Part shown: piece after piece, positions 1 to 8,668 of the stretch
Position numbering within the stretch: position 1 is the stretch's first letter
How the letters are laid out: each line of letters begins with the position of its first letter
Origin: Jingyaoa shaoxingensis
GTDB taxonomy: Bacteria > Bacillota > Clostridia > Lachnospirales > Lachnospiraceae
Assembly (NCBI RefSeq): GCF_014385005.1
Contig: NZ_JACRSZ010000001.1
Coordinates: 558,001-622,000 of the forward strand
Direction: 5' to 3'
DNA length: 64,000 nt
The notes under the pieces: generated by a model
Told to the model about the DNA's origin: nothing
The model's input: only the letters and a program-made list of their open reading frames with translations
The model's database searches: none
Position numbers and translations under genes: made by a program

Positions 1-1851
1 GATCTCTTTTCCATCTGGGTTAAATACCGGAGTATCCTCTGACCAGCTGTAACAGGTATCTCCCACTGCAAAATGTGGACCCATCTTCTCTGCAATCAAA
101 ATCGGAAGTTTATCACCGATTCCATACTTTTCTGCCATTACATACGCAGTCGTATTGGTACCAATGGCAAACTCTCCCATTGGCAGTGTATCATGATGAT
201 ACAGCACATTTTCTCTGACGTATTTTCTGTTTTCTTCTTCTGTTTTAAAGTTACTGCAGGTGTAATCAGCAATCATACCATCTTTAAAAGTAATCTCCAG
301 ATTCTCGTAACGCAGTTCATTCAGATACACTTCGCTGACATGAAGCACACCGTTGGTTCCTGCCAGACGAGGTGATGTAAAGACTTCTCCCACAGGAATG
401 TTCACATCTGCCACACAGTTTTCAAAGATTGTTTCTTTCTCCGAGTTTCTCAGATCGATCAGGCTGACAGTCAGATCTGTTTTGTTCACGCCTTTTCCCT
501 GAATATGGACTTTTTTGCCACGATCCAATGCATTGATGATAGTCTGCTGAATTCTCTGATATAACTGATAATCCAGTGTATTGATCTTCACAGTCTCTGC
601 AAAAATCTCTTCGAACTTCTCTCCGATCTCCGGAACCGGGAATGCGATAATCGTAAAGCTGCGTTCTTCACCAATAATATAACGGTTTGTGATCTGTGCC
701 GTCTCATTGGCAATCTCTACAGACAGCTTCTGTTGTTTTTCTGACAGCCGGTATGCAGCTTCTTTGTTCACCGGTACAAACGGTACTTCACCAAAGGTCT
801 CTATACAGGCAGGTCCCGCATGAGTATTGGCAAGTTCTTTATATTCTTCATAGGCACTTCGCAGAACCCCCAGCTTACGCTCCATAAAAGCACGGTCCAG
901 ATAGATTGCCGCATCTCCCTTATGGTCATACTCAAACTGCTTGTTCGGAATCGCTCCGTAATAACCGATGCGTATGTGTTCTCTCTTATTAATACTGTTC
1001 ACCGCACTGCGGTAAATCGCCGGTTTCAGCCCCATCTGTGCAAAGTTCTCAATGGCTTTGCGAATAATCCGTTCAAATCCCAGAATATAGCGGATATTGA
1101 CCGTTTTCTTTTTGGACAGATCCTTGTTTCCCAGTACGAATCCCATACGGTATCCTTCGGTATAGACTGAAGCGATCCGGTCGATCTCTTCCTGTGGAAG
1201 GCTGTTCAGGAAACGAGCCGTATCCACAATACTGTCTGTTATATATTCTCCGTACTTATACAGGTATCGCAGGTCACTCAGATCCTCTTCCATAATGATT
1301 CTGGCAGCAAAATCCAGTGACGGATCGACAGCCTCACGAATACGGTAAGTAATCGTCTGATCACTGTAATCACTGACATACCAGTATACAATCTGCTGGA
1401 TCTGCCGGTAAGTCGGCAGTTCCTCTTCTTCAAAGCAGTTATATACTTCAATAAAAAGCTCACACAGGATCAGAATGTCTTCCCATCTCTGCTCAAAAGC
1501 AAAAACGATCAAACCACGGATCTCTGTATACAGGAACGACAGAATTCTTCCATGCACTTCTCCCAGTTCCTTCACTGCATACTCTGGATTACCAAAACAG
1601 GTTTCATACTGTACCGGCAGGATATCTGCATAGATACTTTCATTGCACCGCTGCCATTCTTCCAGTGACCACTGCTGTGTCTCATGCTTTCCTATCTGTT
1701 CTGCCAGATTCAGCATCTGTACAATAAACAGTGCCTCCTCACGGAAATATCGTCCGTAGGGAGCCGGAACACTGGTTTCTCCTGCAATCTCGCTGATCCG
1801 CTCAGACGCCAGTTCCATTCTTTCTTTTTTAATCTCATCAATCTGCTGCAT
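1..1851 (-). CDS. M29-family aminopeptidase (C-terminus beyond window)
   Basis: A long minus-strand frame starts at ATG 1851 and is still open at base 1 (617 codons visible). The ribosome site AGGAG lies at about 1858-1862. The C-terminal part seen reads like the M29 (AmpS/PepS, thermophilic aminopeptidase) family: a segment around GTNTTAYVMAEKYGIG, then ILIAEKMGPHFAVGDTC, matching the metal-binding core with conserved Glu, His and Asp. M29 enzymes are cytoplasmic metallo-aminopeptidases that trim N-terminal residues from peptides. The N-terminal 230 or so residues are longer than in classical 400-residue M29 enzymes and resemble a helical extension seen in clostridial members. The extension and the missing C-terminus make substrate prediction unsafe. 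It is the last gene of a set transcribed leftward after the small membrane genes. Confidence 0.75.
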   Translation of the reverse strand, partial: MQQIDEIKKERMELASERISEIAGETSVPAPYGRYFREEALFIVQMLNLAEQIGKHETQQWSLEEWQRCNESIYADILPVQYETCFGNPEYAVKELGEVHGRILSFLYTEIRGLIVFAFEQRWEDILILCELFIEVYNCFEEEELPTYRQIQQIVYWYVSDYSDQTITYRIREAVDPSLDFAARIIMEEDLSDLRYLYKYGEYITDSIVDTARFLNSLPQEEIDRIASVYTEGYRMGFVLGNKDLSKKKTVNIRYILGFERIIRKAIENFAQMGLKPAIYRSAVNSINKREHIRIGYYGAIPNKQFEYDHKGDAAIYLDRAFMERKLGVLRSAYEEYKELANTHAGPACIETFGEVPFVPVNKEAAYRLSEKQQKLSVEIANETAQITNRYIIGEERSFTIIAFPVPEIGEKFEEIFAETVKINTLDYQLYQRIQQTIINALDRGKKVHIQGKGVNKTDLTVSLIDLRNSEKETIFENCVADVNIPVGEVFTSPRLAGTNGVLHVSEVYLNELRYENLEITFKDGMIADYTCSNFKTEEENRKYVRENVLYHHDTLPMGEFAIGTNTTAYVMAEKYGIGDKLPILIAEKMGPHFAVGDTCYSWSEDTPVFNPDGKEI

Positions 1852-1862
1852 ATTTTCTCTCC

Positions 1863-2177
1863 TTATGCTCCACCAAGTACTACTCCAAGCCATACGACAA
1901 ATACAATCCCGCACATGATGGATCCGATCTTCGGATATTTATATCTGATATTCTTTCCGGAAAAACTCTTCACACCAATGATAAATCCGACAAAAGCAAA
2001 CAGTATCCCGGATATCCCCATTGCTCCTGCATAGATCCCTGCATTTCCTCTCATATAATAAGAAGAATATACAGCCGCTATCAACAATACCAGAGACAGG
2101 ATTCCCATAATTGTGGATACAATTCCATCTGCCGGATCTTTCTTTTCCTCAAAAGAATACATCATTTTCTTAGCCAT
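1863..2177 (-). CDS. Small four-helix membrane protein
   Basis: This 104-residue protein has a short polar N-terminus (MAKKMMYSFEEKKDP) followed by hydrophobic stretches at about residues 20-38, 45-66 and 84-103. That suggests an integral membrane protein with three or four helices. It resembles the uncharacterised DUF6142-type proteins common in Lachnospiraceae, but I name that family only tentatively. Its ATG lies inside the end of the upstream VanZ-like gene (8-base overlap) and the aminopeptidase gene starts 11 bases downstream, so the three are probably co-transcribed. No catalytic motif is visible and the function is unknown. Confidence 0.75.
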   Translation of the reverse strand: MAKKMMYSFEEKKDPADGIVSTIMGILSLVLLIAAVYSSYYMRGNAGIYAGAMGISGILFAFVGFIIGVKSFSGKNIRYKYPKIGSIMCGIVFVVWLGVVLGGA

Positions 2178-2631
2178 AATGTTTTCTCCTCATTCTGTTG
2201 CAAACAGTAAATATGAAAAATCCAATTACCCCTCCCAGGGTATTCAAGAACAAGTCATCAACATCAAAACTGCCAACTTTGGAAATCAGCTGTGTGCATT
2301 CTACCAAAAGGCTGAACTCAAAAGAAAGTGCCAGTATCATAAAAAAATTCCTGGCTTTTCGGTTCAGTACCGGAAGAAACGCTCCAAACGGGACAAAACA
2401 TACTACATTGCCGACAATATTTGCCAACACTGCCGCCATGCCCAGTTCTTCTCTGTAATTCCAGAATCTGGCAATCTCTTTAAACAAATGCAGATTGTAA
2501 GTGTATTCTCTTTCCGCATAACTTCTGCCCAGACTTTCTGCAAAAAAGAGAAAGTACGTCAGACATATCAGATATAGCAAAAACAGACCCGCACTGACAA
2601 TCTGGATTTTTTTCTTCGTTTCTTTTTTCAC
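2170..2631 (-). CDS. VanZ-like membrane protein
   Basis: Starting at GTG 2631 gives 153 residues. This start is chosen because AGGGG sits 8 bases upstream; a longer open frame to 2712 has no ribosome site and overlaps the neighbouring small gene. The protein begins with a Lys-rich stretch, then a membrane helix (about residues 9-28), a periplasm-facing loop, and the VanZ core with NIVGNVVCFVPFGAFLP, followed by the conserved acidic ECTQ and DVDDLFLNTLGG segments. VanZ proteins are small membrane proteins; VanZ itself gives low-level teicoplanin resistance, but most family members are uncharacterised. The gene sits between two other small membrane-protein genes. Family assignment is good; function is open. 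Confidence 0.85.
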   Translation of the reverse strand: MKKETKKKIQIVSAGLFLLYLICLTYFLFFAESLGRSYAEREYTYNLHLFKEIARFWNYREELGMAAVLANIVGNVVCFVPFGAFLPVLNRKARNFFMILALSFEFSLLVECTQLISKVGSFDVDDLFLNTLGGVIGFFIFTVCNRMRRKHYG

Positions 2632-2644
2632 GGTAAAACCCCTG

Positions 2645-2797
2645 TTAGAACATAATATTCTTCTTGGTCTTAAGCAGTCCTGCTCCAGATATAATTGCCA
2701 TAACGCCTGCAACGATTCCCACTACCAGGATTACAATTCCTACAGCAATGTTACATGCTCCGGACAGACTCATGCTGCGATATACTTTTTCGTTCAT
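2645..2797 (-). CDS. 50-residue single-helix membrane protein
   Basis: A short gene below usual length cut-offs. ATG at 2797 is preceded by AAGGAG (spacing about 8) and it ends with TAA at 2645. The protein starts MNEKVYRSMSLSGACNIAVG and has one long hydrophobic segment rich in Val, Ile and Gly (about residues 14-42), ending in the basic KTKKN. The start, ribosome site and codon use are convincing, and it lies 13 bases ahead of the VanZ-like start. The first Cys and Gly-rich helix could allow oligomerisation, but nothing in the sequence gives a role. It is probably a conserved small membrane protein of the family. Confidence 0.7.
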   Translation of the reverse strand: MNEKVYRSMSLSGACNIAVGIVILVVGIVAGVMAIISGAGLLKTKKNIMF

Positions 2798-2857
2798 ATA
2801 CAAGTCTCCTTTTTACCTGACGGTGCCATGTACCACCGGCACACAGCACCTGTTATC

Positions 2858-2876
2858 TTCGTATCTGTTCAGTACT
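2858..2876. repeat. 19-bp intergenic repeat, copy 1
   Basis: The 19-base sequence TTCGTATCTGTTCAGTACT just downstream of pyrE is identical to 8477-8495 upstream of the deacetylase-like gene. Here only one half of the dyad is present. It may be part of a dispersed intergenic repeat of the genome. Function unknown. Confidence 0.5.
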
Positions 2877-2883
2877 TATCTTC

Positions 2884-3561
2884 TTATTTTGCACCATACT
2901 GTTCATAATATGAATCGATCGCTGCTTTTATACTGTCATTGATCACAATTTTCCCCTGACACTCCTGATTGTACAGTCTCTCTACCACTTCTTCCATAGT
3001 CACGATGGCATGTGCCGGAAAACCGTATTTCTCCTGAATCTCATCCAGTGCGCTCTTCTCGCCGCCCTTTCCGACTTCCATACGGTTCAGGGATACCATC
3101 AGTCCTTTGATCTCCACATTCGCCTGCTCTTTTAAGATCGGGAAGGTCTCTTCGATAGATTTACCGGATGTAGTAACATCCTCAATGATAACCACTCTGT
3201 CTCCGTCTTTTAACTTGCTTCCCAGAAGGATACCGGTGTCTCCGTGGTCTTTTACTTCCTTGCGGTTAGAGCAGTAACGAATATCTTTTCCATATAATTC
3301 ACTGATTGCCATAGTGGTTGCCACGCTGAGTGGGATTCCCTTGTATGCCGGTCCGAAAAGCACATCAAAATCCAGTCCGTAATTATCATGGATTGCCTTT
3401 GCATAATATTCTCCCAGCTTGCGAAGCTGTGTGCCTGTCACATAGGCACCTGCATTCATGAAGAACGGAGACTTTCTTCCGCTCTTTAATGTAAATTCGC
3501 CAAATTTTAATACCTGGCTGTCTACCATAAATTCAATAAATTCCTGCTTATACTGTTCCAT
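2884..3561 (-). CDS. pyrE: Orotate phosphoribosyltransferase
   Basis: This enzyme joins orotate and PRPP to make orotidine 5'-phosphate, the fifth step of de novo UMP synthesis, in the cytoplasm. The 225-residue protein has the normal length. The PRPP-binding loop VVIIEDVTTSGKS (about residues 122-134) is clear, as is the FGPAYKGIPL segment (about residues 68-77) that binds the substrate. ATG 3561 has GAGGAG 9 bases upstream. pyrF lies 21 bases upstream, so the two consecutive enzymes are made from one transcript. The start, length and motifs are unambiguous. Confidence 0.97.
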   Translation of the reverse strand: MEQYKQEFIEFMVDSQVLKFGEFTLKSGRKSPFFMNAGAYVTGTQLRKLGEYYAKAIHDNYGLDFDVLFGPAYKGIPLSVATTMAISELYGKDIRYCSNRKEVKDHGDTGILLGSKLKDGDRVVIIEDVTTSGKSIEETFPILKEQANVEIKGLMVSLNRMEVGKGGEKSALDEIQEKYGFPAHAIVTMEEVVERLYNQECQGKIVINDSIKAAIDSYYEQYGAK

Positions 3562-3582
3562 CTTGCCTGTCTCCTCTTTTCT

Positions 3583-4509
3583 TTATCTGTTCTCCAGTGC
3601 CTGATTAATATCTGTTACCATGTCTTCTACTGCCGCACGGCTTGCTTCTCCAAAATGCTCTGCTCCATACTTCGCATATTTTTCCTGCTTGTACGCTGCG
3701 ATAATACCTCTGGATGAATTTACAATGGCACCCAGTCCGTCTTCATTAAAGAAGTGTACCAGATCTGCGCCTTTTCCCCCCTGTGCACCATAGCCGGGAA
3801 CCAGAATGTAGGACTTCGGCATTACCTTACGCAGCACCTTTCCCATCTCCGGATAAGTTGCACCAACAACTGCTCCGATATAGCTGTACTGGTCTCCCAT
3901 ACATTCCTCACCCCACTGTGCAACCTTTTCGCCCACCATTTCATAAAGTGGTTTTCCATTAATCAACTGATCCTGAAATTCCCCGCTGGATGGATTGGAC
4001 GTCTTTACCAGGATAAACAGACCTTTCTTTTCTTCCTTACATACTTCCATAAATGGCTTAATTCCATCGGATCCCAGATATGGATTCACAGTAGCAAAAT
4101 CTTCGTCAAAAGCACTGTATGTCTTGCTTCCTACCTGAACTTTTCCCAGATGTCCTGTTGCATAGGCTGCTGATGTAGAACCGATGTCACCACGCTTCAC
4201 ATCTCCGATTACCACCAGTCCTTTGGACTTGCAGTAATCTACGGTCTTCTTGAATGCCTTCATACCTTCTATTCCAAACTGCTCATACATGGCAATCTGT
4301 GGCTTCACTGCCGGAATCAGATCATATGTACAGTCAACGATCTCTTTATTATACTGCCAGATGGCCTCTGCAGCACCTTCCAGTGTCTCTCCAAATTCCT
4401 GAAATGCCTTATCCTTTACCTGCTGTGGTATATAATTCAGCATAGGATCTAAGCCTACTACAATTGGTGCCTTGGTTTTCTGAATATTACTGATCAGTTT
4501 CTGAATCAT
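3583..4509 (-). CDS. pyrF: Orotidine 5'-phosphate decarboxylase (long type)
   Basis: This enzyme decarboxylates OMP to UMP, the last step of pyrimidine synthesis. The 308-residue length and motifs fit the longer subfamily 2 enzymes rather than the 230-residue E. coli type. Visible landmarks are VVGLDPML near the start (substrate Asp), VIGDVKRGDIGSTS (about residues 95-110, the Asp-Lys-Asp catalytic set), and VPGYGAQGG followed by NSSRGI (phosphate binding) near the C-terminus. ATG 4509 follows GGAGG with good spacing. It is the first gene of a pyrF-pyrE pair. No pyrimidine attenuator is obvious in the 110 bases upstream. Confidence 0.96.
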   Translation of the reverse strand: MIQKLISNIQKTKAPIVVGLDPMLNYIPQQVKDKAFQEFGETLEGAAEAIWQYNKEIVDCTYDLIPAVKPQIAMYEQFGIEGMKAFKKTVDYCKSKGLVVIGDVKRGDIGSTSAAYATGHLGKVQVGSKTYSAFDEDFATVNPYLGSDGIKPFMEVCKEEKKGLFILVKTSNPSSGEFQDQLINGKPLYEMVGEKVAQWGEECMGDQYSYIGAVVGATYPEMGKVLRKVMPKSYILVPGYGAQGGKGADLVHFFNEDGLGAIVNSSRGIIAAYKQEKYAKYGAEHFGEASRAAVEDMVTDINQALENR

Positions 4510-4616
4510 GTTATGCCTCCGTTATCTTTTCCTTATTTCTTCAAAAATGCCACCGGCATTTTGCTCCTCACTGCACGCCAAAGGGCAGTTATCTCATATC
4601 TGATAATACCACATAT

Positions 4617-4649
4617 GAAAACTGCCTGTAAAGAAAGTCTTTACAGGCA
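4617..4649 (-). terminator. Rho-independent terminator of the trigger-factor-like gene
   Basis: A perfect 11-bp stem TGCCTGTAAAG (4623-4633) with CTTTACAGGCA (4639-4649) encloses a 5-base loop. On the minus strand it is followed by GTTTTC, a short U tract. It sits 26 bases after the stop of the lipoprotein gene and before the pyrF start, so it separates the two units. Confidence 0.8.
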
Positions 4650-4674
4650 ATTCCATATTCCTTGTTTTATTGTT

Positions 4675-6771
4675 TTATGCCTCTGTCTCAGATCCTGTTT
4701 CTGTCTCAGATGTTGTCTCGCTCTCTGTCTCAGATGTGCTTTCTGTATCCGCCTCTGATTCTGACTCAGTTTCAGATACTTCTTCACTGTCTGTCTCTGT
4801 TTCAGACTCTGCTTCTGTTGCTTCTTCAGTATCAGATTCCACTTCTTCAGTATCAGACTCTGCTTCTGTTTCTTTTACTTCTTCAATAGTTGCATTCTCA
4901 TATAAGAAGTTCAGAACTTTTTCCTGAAGCAGACTGTTTCTGATGTAGTTTTCGCCATATGCTTCTTCCAGTTTGGATGGATCATCCATTCCCTGTGCTT
5001 CTGCATATCTTGCCAGTCCAGCCTGATATTCTTCATCAGATACTTCGATGCTTTCTTCTTCTGCAATAGCAAGTAAGGTCATTTCTTCACCAAGTGCTTC
5101 TTCTGCTACCGGCTGAATCTGTTCCATAAACTCATCCTGAGTCATACCGTAGTTTGTCAGGTAATCATCCAGTGTCATTCCGTACATACTTGCCAGCCAT
5201 TCATAGTAATTCTTTGCACGGTTGATCGTATACTGCAGGTTTTCTTCCGGATATCCGCTGATGGTTGCATTATCGTATACTGCCTGGAGAAGCTTCTGCT
5301 GTGCATCTGACTTCTGTGATTCTTTTGCAGAATCTTCCAGCTCCTGGCGAACACTTTCCTGATATGCTTCTGCTGTCATACCTTCTACCACGCTGTCTGC
5401 CACTTCATCTGTCAGTTCCGGAACACGGGAGATAGAATTTACAGTTACAGTAAATACAACATCCTTACCAGCCAGATCTTCGCTGTGATAATCTTCTGGG
5501 AATGTAAGTTCCAGATCCTTGGTTTCTCCAACCTGCATACCAATAATGCCATCTTCGAATCCATCGATGAATGTGCAGGAACCAATCTCCAGATCGTATC
5601 CTTCCGCACTTCCGCCATCGAATTCTTCTCCGTCAATTTTTCCTACATAGTCAATATTAACAGTGTCACCATCTTCTACGGTACCCTCTGTCAGAGTCTG
5701 CTTTGTCTCTGATGCAATCTTATCCATTACCTGCTCATCTGTAACTTCTACAGGGTCAACTTCTACTGTCATTCCCTTATATTCACCAAGTGTTACATAT
5801 TCGCTTGCATCATATACCGGCAGATCTTCCACATTGAATTCTGTCTCAGATTCCTCTTCAGAAACATCTTCTGTGCCTGTTTCGCTTTCACTCTCTGTCT
5901 CAGATGACGCCTCTGTAGTTGCTTCTTCGGTTTCTGTCTCTGTCTCAGATGCTGCTTCTGTTGTTGCTTCTTCGGTTTCTGTCTCTGTCTCAGATGCTGC
6001 TTCCGTTGTTGCTTCTTCGGTTTCTGTCTCTGTCTCAGATGCTGCTTCCGTTGTTGCTTCTTCGGTTTCTGTCTCTGTCTCAGATGCTGCTTCCGTTGTT
6101 GCTTCTTCGGTTTCTGTCTCTGTCTCAGATGCTGCTTCCGTTGTTGCTTCTTCGGTTTCTGTCTCTGTCTCAGATGCTGCTTCCGTTGTTGCTTCTTCGG
6201 TTTCTGTCTCTGTCTCAGATGCTGCTTCCGTTGTTGCTTCTTCGGTTTCTGTCTCTGTCTCAGATGCTGCTTCTGTTGTTGCTTCTTCGGTTTCTGTCTC
6301 TGTCTCAGATGCTGCTTCCGTTGTTGCTTCTTCGGTTTCTGTCTCAGATGCTGCTTCCGTTGTTGCTTCTTCGGTTTCTGTCTCTGTCTCAGATGCCGCC
6401 TCTGTTGTTGCTTCTTCGGTTTCTGTCTCTGTCTCAGATGCTGCTTCCGTTGTTGCTTCTTCGGTTTCTGGCTCTGCCTCAGATGCTGCTTCCGTTGTTG
6501 CTTCTTCGGTTTCTGTCTCTGTTTCTGATGCTGCTTCTGTGGTTGCTTCTTCGGTTTCTGTCTCTGTTTCTGATGCCGCTTCTGTGGTTACTTCCTCTGT
6601 TACAGCTTCTGTGGTTTCAGCTTCGCTTGCCGTCTCAGATTCCGCTTCTGTTGTTACGGCTTCGGTGGCTGCCTCTGTGGCTGCTTTTTCCGTCTCTTTT
6701 TCATTACCGGCGCATCCGGTTGCTGCAAGCGCAACACATGCCAGTAATGCTACTACTGATTTTCTTTTCAT
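4675..6771 (-). CDS. Trigger-factor-like peptidyl-prolyl isomerase lipoprotein with repeat domain
   Basis: The 698-residue protein starts with a lipoprotein signal peptide (MKRKSVVALLACVALAATGC; the Cys is the predicted lipidation site). Next comes a very acidic Thr/Glu/Ser/Ala region (about residues 22-310) built from 15-residue repeats. After it lie an FKBP-type isomerase domain (GDTVNIDYVGKIDGEEFDGG, then LEIGSC and DLELTFPEDY) and the helical C-terminal domain of trigger factor. A second acidic Ser/Glu/Thr tail closes the protein. Cytoplasmic trigger factor is a ribosome-bound chaperone, but this version lacks the ribosome-binding N-domain and should sit outside the membrane. A folding role for secreted proteins, like PrsA, is a reasonable inference. 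The repeat may act as a flexible spacer through the wall. Confidence 0.88.
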   Translation of the reverse strand: MKRKSVVALLACVALAATGCAGNEKETEKAATEAATEAVTTEAESETASEAETTEAVTEEVTTEAASETETETEEATTEAASETETETEEATTEAASEAEPETEEATTEAASETETETEEATTEAASETETETEEATTEAASETETEEATTEAASETETETEEATTEAASETETETEEATTEAASETETETEEATTEAASETETETEEATTEAASETETETEEATTEAASETETETEEATTEAASETETETEEATTEAASETETETEEATTEAASETETETEEATTEASSETESESETGTEDVSEEESETEFNVEDLPVYDASEYVTLGEYKGMTVEVDPVEVTDEQVMDKIASETKQTLTEGTVEDGDTVNIDYVGKIDGEEFDGGSAEGYDLEIGSCTFIDGFEDGIIGMQVGETKDLELTFPEDYHSEDLAGKDVVFTVTVNSISRVPELTDEVADSVVEGMTAEAYQESVRQELEDSAKESQKSDAQQKLLQAVYDNATISGYPEENLQYTINRAKNYYEWLASMYGMTLDDYLTNYGMTQDEFMEQIQPVAEEALGEEMTLLAIAEEESIEVSDEEYQAGLARYAEAQGMDDPSKLEEAYGENYIRNSLLQEKVLNFLYENATIEEVKETEAESDTEEVESDTEEATEAESETETDSEEVSETESESEADTESTSETESETTSETETGSETEA
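5895..6600. repeat. Sixteen tandem 45-bp coding repeats
   Basis: Inside the lipoprotein gene a 45-base unit recurs 16 times with its GAT-GCT-GC core at about 5904, 5949, 5994 and so on to 6573. One unit (between 6309 and 6348) is 39 bases. Each encodes ATTEAASETETETEE or a close variant. The central nine units are almost identical at base level; the edge units carry most substitutions, the pattern expected from slippage or unequal crossing-over. Confidence 0.97.
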
Positions 6772-6866
6772 TTTCCTATCCTCTCTTCTTCCACACTTTG
6801 ATTCTATCCCTCTTTATGCAAAAGGCTCCGCCCTGTTACATATCTTCATAATATTCCTGACCGAAT

Positions 6867-8456
6867 TTAAAGATCCGGCACCGGAAGTGGTCTGTCAGGA
6901 TCCAGTACTTTGCTGGCATCAAATAAATCTGCTGTCATTGGATTATCTGAAATCGCATCATTATAAATACGATAACCGTCCAGATTTCTTCTTCCCTGAT
7001 GCAGATATTCAGATGTTACTGTCGTAGTATAAGGTACAGAGTCTACAGGACAGTAAATATCAAATCCCTTACTCTTAAAATAAGTATATTTTGCATTATC
7101 TTCTGTATAACCACTGGAAGAAATATCTGCTCCATGAGCAAAAATAATGGCATCTGTCTCACCAATCAATGGTGATACATATTCAAACCACCTCTCAGTA
7201 TCTCTCACCAGATCATCATAATCGGTCTCGCCTACATTCTTATGACCCCAAGTGTGGCTTGCAAATTCCCATCCGTCAGCTTTCATAGCCTCTACCACTT
7301 TTTTAGCGTCTTCACATTCCTGCTCCCAGTCAAAATCCGGATGGTTCGCCAGCCATTCTGACTGAAGATCATCCCTGTAGTAAACCTCTGAATTTGTATT
7401 GTGGTCTTCACTGTATGTTCCGTCTGTACGATATCCCAGAATTCCATTATAACCTGTAAGAGCAATAATACCTCTTGCTCCCTTATAGCATCCATCCGGA
7501 TGTTCTTCCAGGAAGGCATCCAATCTCGGCACTGCATCATAGGCACCTGTCACCACGGTACCGTCATCCTGCACATACTCACAGGTAGGCTTGCCATTCT
7601 CATCCAGAACAATCTTTGATGCTACCCCATGATTGTCATAGGTATGGTAATAACACAGATCATCCAGTGAAAGTACAAATGCCTTCTTTCCTTCTGGCAG
7701 ATAAATGTTATTTGGCTCAATCGTTACCGATCCGTCTTCATTCGTAGTCTTCTTAATCAGATCGTGAATACTTACCAGCACATAACCCCTGTCATACATT
7801 TCCTGCGTAATCTCATCAAATTCTGAAATGGTAGTCATCCACTGCTGCCATCCTGCATAACCATCCAGATCCGGATTAAATGCCTTAGATGGATCTACTA
7901 CTAATGTATGATAGAAAACATGAGTAACATCTTCCGGTGCAATTGCCACGCATGCTGCCTTCTGTGTCTTATACTCGGATACCTTTTGCTGCAGATCTGT
8001 TCTGACTGCATATAAATCAGAAGCCTTCAGATGCTTCGCTGCACCGTCGTAGTCATAAGATACTGCCATGGCGTCAGCTTCAGCAATCAACTGTGCTGCC
8101 TCTTCATCAGAATGATCCTCTGTCTCGGTTTCCGTCTCTGTCGGTGCTTCTGTCTCCGTTTCACTCTCCGTCTCAGTCTCAAACCATCCGGACGGAAGTT
8201 TCTCTTTTATACTGTCAGGCAGTGCATCTTTGCCCGTCCGAATCAATCCGGACACTGCATTCCCTGCTGTTCCCAAACCGTTCTTTATCAATTCCGGATT
8301 TACTTTGCTGTTACCAAAAACAATATAATAGCCAACTCCTGCTATGACCAGAATCAGAAAAAGAAAAATCAGAACCCCCATCGTCCTTTGTCTTCTCTTA
8401 CGCTTCTTCCTTCTCGCAGCCCGTGCCTGTGTGTCTTCATCATACCCCATAAGCAT
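6867..8456 (-). CDS. Membrane-anchored polysaccharide-deacetylase-like protein
   Basis: The 529-residue protein has a basic N-terminus (ARRKKRKRRQR), one membrane helix (about residues 27-48), an acidic Thr/Glu linker (about 95-113) and a large extracellular domain. The linker resembles the repeats of the neighbouring lipoprotein. The domain has features of carbohydrate esterase family 4: LSLDDLCYY (metal-binding Asp region, about residue 260) and FASHTWGHKN (His-x-x-x-His, about residue 400). It then has IIFAHGADI. These enzymes remove acetyl groups from peptidoglycan or exopolysaccharide; this branch is divergent, so the substrate is uncertain. ATG 8456 is used, though an ATG two codons later has equal support. 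It reads toward the lipoprotein gene's opposite end but each has its own upstream gap. Confidence 0.75.
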   Translation of the reverse strand: MLMGYDEDTQARAARRKKRKRRQRTMGVLIFLFLILVIAGVGYYIVFGNSKVNPELIKNGLGTAGNAVSGLIRTGKDALPDSIKEKLPSGWFETETESETETEAPTETETETEDHSDEEAAQLIAEADAMAVSYDYDGAAKHLKASDLYAVRTDLQQKVSEYKTQKAACVAIAPEDVTHVFYHTLVVDPSKAFNPDLDGYAGWQQWMTTISEFDEITQEMYDRGYVLVSIHDLIKKTTNEDGSVTIEPNNIYLPEGKKAFVLSLDDLCYYHTYDNHGVASKIVLDENGKPTCEYVQDDGTVVTGAYDAVPRLDAFLEEHPDGCYKGARGIIALTGYNGILGYRTDGTYSEDHNTNSEVYYRDDLQSEWLANHPDFDWEQECEDAKKVVEAMKADGWEFASHTWGHKNVGETDYDDLVRDTERWFEYVSPLIGETDAIIFAHGADISSSGYTEDNAKYTYFKSKGFDIYCPVDSVPYTTTVTSEYLHQGRRNLDGYRIYNDAISDNPMTADLFDASKVLDPDRPLPVPDL

Positions 8457-8476
8457 TCATCCCTTCATTGCACATA

Positions 8477-8530
8477 TTCGTATCTGTTCAGTACTTTCAC
8501 CTCGCGGGACAACAGCTTCTGAACAGTTAC
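8477..8530. promoter_or_regulatory. Inverted repeat upstream of deacetylase-like gene
   Basis: GTATCTGTTCAG (8480-8491) and CTGAACAGTTAC (8519-8530) form an 11-of-12 dyad separated by 27 bases, immediately upstream of the minus-strand gene. The left arm with flanks is identical to 2858-2876. It could be an operator or a dispersed palindromic repeat; the sequence alone does not decide. Confidence 0.4.
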
Positions 8531-8610
8531 ACATATTCTAATCTACTTTACCATAAGTCTTCCCAAAAAACAATAATATCACAGATTTTTCATAGATATC
8601 AGAATGCTTA

Positions 8611-8639
8611 TTGCACTTTTAAAAAAAGAATGTTAGAAT
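8611..8639 (+). promoter_or_regulatory. Sigma-A type promoter for the 8669 gene
   Basis: TTGCAC (8611-8616) and TAGAAT (8634-8639) are separated by 17 bases, and the gene's ATG lies 30 bases downstream after the ribosome site GAGGAGGGG. Confidence 0.7.
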
Positions 8640-8668
8640 AGAAAAAGCGAATTTAGAGGAGGGGAAAA

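Noticed and set aside
5895..6600. CRISPR array
   Set aside because: The regular spacing is due to contiguous coding repeats without unique spacers, in frame with a protein.
5663..7027. Long plus-strand frame (454 codons) rich in Ser/Val across the repeats, and a second Leu/Ser-rich one at 5919-6851
   Set aside because: They are antisense products of a low-complexity 45-bp repeat that keeps all frames open. The minus frame has a signal peptide, an isomerase domain and a ribosome site.
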